DNA of 8,683 nucleotides from Planctomycetota bacterium (GTDB taxonomy: Bacteria; Planctomycetota; Phycisphaerae; Sedimentisphaerales; Anaerobacaceae): positions 1 to 8,683 of the forward strand of contig JADFHU010000195.1 in NCBI GenBank assembly GCA_022567055.1, written 5' to 3'. The notes under the pieces are model-generated. The model worked only from the letters and a program-made list of their open reading frames with translations. It had not been told where the DNA came from and did no database searches. This document shows positions 6,145 through 8,683 of the stretch, in pieces; the stretch's first letter is position 1; every line of letters begins with the position of its first letter. The position numbers and the translations under genes are program-made.

Positions 6145-6473
6145 TGAAATGAAAATTCCCGCCCCAGTTTTTGGGAAATTGACTATAAGATCTCCTCTCC
6201 CCAGGAACCGTAGCGGTACGAGAAGCCTGGCTATGTTCCGATGGGCTTTTAGGGCTTGAGCAGGAGAGCCTTGGGCAACGCTGGATCAGGGAGAGGGAGG
6301 AGCGGCTCAGACGCCACGAGGAGAAGAGGCAGATTCCCTAAGATTAGTCCCCTGCAGCCGTGTTTCTTCGCCTTCTGCAATAACCACTCAGAGACATGAC
6401 GCCGGTCAGGGTGATTCCGGCTTGAAGCTCGCCGGTGGCTGACAGCAGCAGGATAATCCGTTACACTTCCCCC
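6145..6473. other. Leader region of the kinase gene
   Basis: No gene seen. Two small structures lie on the left: AATTCCC/GGGAAATT (6154-6180) and a nested hairpin CCAGG...CCTGG around ACCG-TAG-CGGT (6201-6230). A GATAAT hexamer (6452-6457) about 16 bases before the kinase ATG could be a -10 box, but no good -35 box is paired with it. No Shine-Dalgarno sequence precedes the ATG (the last bases are pyrimidine-rich), so initiation may be leaderless or SD-independent. Confidence 0.4.
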
Positions 6474-8683
6474 ATGATCAACACGACCATCGCCCATTAC
6501 AAGATCATCGCAAAGATCGGTAAAGGTGGCATGGGAGAGGTGTACCGTGCCACCGACACCAAGCTGGACCGTGAGGTGGCCATCAAGATCCTGCCGGAGT
6601 CCTTTGCCGGGGATCGGGACCGCCTCGCACGTTTTAACCGCGAGGCCAAGGCCCTCGCCTCGCTGAACCATCCCAATATCGCCGTGATCCATGGGATCGA
6701 GCATCACGACGACACCCATGCCCTGGTCATGGAGTTGGTGGAAGGCGAAACCTTAGGCGAACGCCTCAAACGCGAACCCATGACCGTCCCAGAGGCCCTG
6801 GATTGCTGCAAACAGATTGCCGAGGCCCTGGAAGCCGCCCACGAGAAGGGCATCATCCATCGGGACCTGAAACCGGAGAACGTCAAGATCACCTCTGACG
6901 GTCATGTCAAAGTCTTGGATTTTGGTCTAGCCAAGGTAGTGGTCGATCCAGCATCTATCGCAGACGAAGCCGAATCCCCCACGATAACCCACATGACCAC
7001 CGTCCCTGGCGAACTGCTGGGCACGGCCCCCTACATGAGCCCGGAACAGGCGCGTGCCAAGCCGGTGGACAAACGCAGTGACATCTGGTCTTTCGGCTGC
7101 GTGTTGTTTGAATGCCTGACCGGCAAGCGGATGTTCCAGGGCGAGGATGTCACCGAAACGCTGGCGACCATCATCAAGGGAGAACCGGATTGGGCAGCCC
7201 TGCCGGAAAACACTCCACCGACGATCCACCTGCTCCTGCGAAAGTGTCTGAACAAGGATCGCAAGCGACGCTTACGAGACATTGGCGATGCCCGCATTGA
7301 CCTGGAACAGGCCCTCGGTGATCCCACCAGCTCTATCATCAGGCTCTCCGACCGGGCACTCCAGGAAGCCGGGAAGCACAGTGGCATTAATCCGTTGCTG
7401 GCTATTGGGGTAATGGTGCTGATTACTCTGATTGCGGTAGCCCTGACCTGGTTCCTCAAGCCTGAAACGCCTCCACCTCTTCCCAAGCCGCCCCCAATCC
7501 GCCGCATCAGCATGGACCTCGGCGTAGAAGGCAATCTGGATCTTAGACAAGGAACCGCCGTCCGGCTCTCCCCCGACGGGTCGACTCTGGCCTACCTCTT
7601 CGTCCCGGAAGGGGGCGTAGGTCGATACAAACTGTATCTCAGGCGATTGGATCAACTGGAACCCACCGAACTGACAGCCGCGGAGACCGCCAATCAGTTC
7701 TGCTTTTCCCCCGACGGCCAGTGGATCGCCTTCCGCAAGGACTACGAGAGAACGTTAAAAAAAGTGTCGGTCACCGGCGGAGCCGCCATCACACTCTGTG
7801 AAACGGGCACAACTCGGGGCATCGACTGGTCAGATGACGGCTGGATCATCTTTGCACCATCGCCAACGAGCGGGCTCGCCCGTGTCTCGTCTGCTGCTGG
7901 CGGATCCCCAGAGCCGTTGACCACACTGTCCGATGAAGAGGTGACCCATCGCTGGCCTCAGGCCCTTCCCGGCGGCCACGCTGTTCTGTATACCGCACGC
8001 ATCGGCGGTAGCGGATTCGATGAGGCGAACATCATGGTCCAACGGGTACCAGAAGGAGATCCGCAGCTCATCTGGCAGGGCGGCTATCATGCCCGTTACC
8101 TGCCCAGTGGACATCTGGTTTACCTCCATCAGGACACACTCTTTGCCGCGGCCTTCGATCTCGATTCGTTGACGCTCAGGGGCCAGCCGTCGCCCGTGCT
8201 CGAAGAGGTTGCCACTGCCACCAATGAGAGGGGTGGCGCTCATTTTGACGTTTCGGCCGATGGCACCCTTGTCTATGTAAGAGGTAGTATCAGTGAAAGC
8301 CTCTACGAGCTGGAATGGGTGGACCGAAAGGGAGGCCGCGAGTTGCTCATGCCTGCGGACAGGTACGCATCATTCAAACTGTCTCCCGACGGCCGTTCCC
8401 TGGCCTACAGTCTGGACGATGGAGAACAAAGGGACATCTGGATCTATGATATAGAGCGGGGTGTTCCCACCAAGTTGACCTTCGATCCGGCCAGTGATAC
8501 CTTCCCCGCATGGAGCCCGAGTGGCGAGAGCATCGTCTATCGTTCCAACCGCGACGGAAATCCAAATCTGTACTGGAAACGCTCCGACGGCAGTGGCGAA
8601 GCCCAGCGCTTGACGGACAGTCCAAACCCCCAAACCCCATGGTCCTGGCATCCGGAGGGCCGCCATCTCGCCATCTTTGAACT
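6474..8683 (+). CDS. Membrane-anchored Ser/Thr protein kinase with PD40/TolB-like propeller (3' end outside window)
   Basis: The frame is open from ATG 6474 to the right edge (736 full codons). The start is secure because MINTTIAHYKIIAKIGKGG is the usual opening of this family. The kinase domain is complete: glycine loop GKGGMGEV (16-23), ATP-site VAIK Lys38, alpha-C Glu57, catalytic HRDLKPEN with Asp131, DFG at 149-151, APYMSPEQ (185-192) and DIWSFG (203-208). An activation-loop insert rich in Ser/Thr (about 160-178) may be phosphorylated. One transmembrane helix spans about 307-328, followed by a proline-rich linker. The rest is a PD40/WD40-like beta-propeller with repeated (L/F/W)SPDG or SPSG signatures near 366, 412, 637 and 681. 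Known architecture: cytoplasmic kinase, extracytoplasmic sensor-like propeller. Ligand and targets unknown. No partner gene is visible. Confidence 0.95.
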   Translation, partial: MINTTIAHYKIIAKIGKGGMGEVYRATDTKLDREVAIKILPESFAGDRDRLARFNREAKALASLNHPNIAVIHGIEHHDDTHALVMELVEGETLGERLKREPMTVPEALDCCKQIAEALEAAHEKGIIHRDLKPENVKITSDGHVKVLDFGLAKVVVDPASIADEAESPTITHMTTVPGELLGTAPYMSPEQARAKPVDKRSDIWSFGCVLFECLTGKRMFQGEDVTETLATIIKGEPDWAALPENTPPTIHLLLRKCLNKDRKRRLRDIGDARIDLEQALGDPTSSIIRLSDRALQEAGKHSGINPLLAIGVMVLITLIAVALTWFLKPETPPPLPKPPPIRRISMDLGVEGNLDLRQGTAVRLSPDGSTLAYLFVPEGGVGRYKLYLRRLDQLEPTELTAAETANQFCFSPDGQWIAFRKDYERTLKKVSVTGGAAITLCETGTTRGIDWSDDGWIIFAPSPTSGLARVSSAAGGSPEPLTTLSDEEVTHRWPQALPGGHAVLYTARIGGSGFDEANIMVQRVPEGDPQLIWQGGYHARYLPSGHLVYLHQDTLFAAAFDLDSLTLRGQPSPVLEEVATATNERGGAHFDVSADGTLVYVRGSISESLYELEWVDRKGGRELLMPADRYASFKLSPDGRSLAYSLDDGEQRDIWIYDIERGVPTKLTFDPASDTFPAWSPSGESIVYRSNRDGNPNLYWKRSDGSGEAQRLTDSPNPQTPWSWHPEGRHLAIFE

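Noticed and set aside
6249..8666. Many minus-strand frames across the kinase gene
   Set aside because: They are antisense to a continuous kinase-transmembrane-propeller reading frame with all catalytic motifs in order.

Overview
The window comes from an uncultured-looking, GC-rich bacterium. Three gene families point this way: polysaccharide-type sulfatases, a secreted trypsin-like peptidase of a family common in environmental genomes, and a Ser/Thr kinase fused to a PD40/TolB-like propeller of the kind frequent in Acidobacteriota, Latescibacterota, Planctomycetota and similar lineages. No rRNA or other marker gene is present, so the phylum remains an inference.

Layout, all genes on the + strand. 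(1) Positions 1-2704: two sulfatases in a translationally coupled operon (ATGA overlap at 743-746). The first is cut by the left edge; the second resembles iduronate-2-sulfatase and has a C-terminal beta-sandwich-like extension. Both would hydrolyse sulfate esters on carbohydrates outside the cytoplasm and depend on formylglycine maturation of a Cys. Just downstream (about 2737-2844) lies a short decayed piece of a third sulfatase. (2) Positions 3608-4675: an exported serine peptidase with an H/D/S triad, standing alone. (3) Positions 6474-8683: a membrane-anchored Ser/Thr kinase with an extracytoplasmic propeller, cut by the right edge.

The two intergenic regions (2705-3607 and 4676-6473) are unusually long and full of palindromic elements. 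I find at least four families: A (3059-3244, 4715-4960), B (3381-3544, 5107-5270), C (5938-6144) and E (5326-5380), plus a short direct repeat D (2832-2861, 5276-5305). A, B and C have imperfect terminal inverted repeats of about 22-25 bp and fold almost end to end into hairpins. The two B copies differ by compensatory changes that preserve pairing, and A and C share an internal motif plus a core hairpin although their ends differ. This looks like a non-autonomous, structure-maintained repeat system (REP/MITE-like). No transposase or RAYT gene is in the window. The peptidase gene is bracketed by A-B pairs in the same order and orientation.

Functionally, the sulfatases suggest scavenging of sulfated glycans and the peptidase exoprotein processing. 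The kinase is probably a separate signalling unit. Nothing ties the three genes into one pathway. The repeat system is the least ordinary part of the window.
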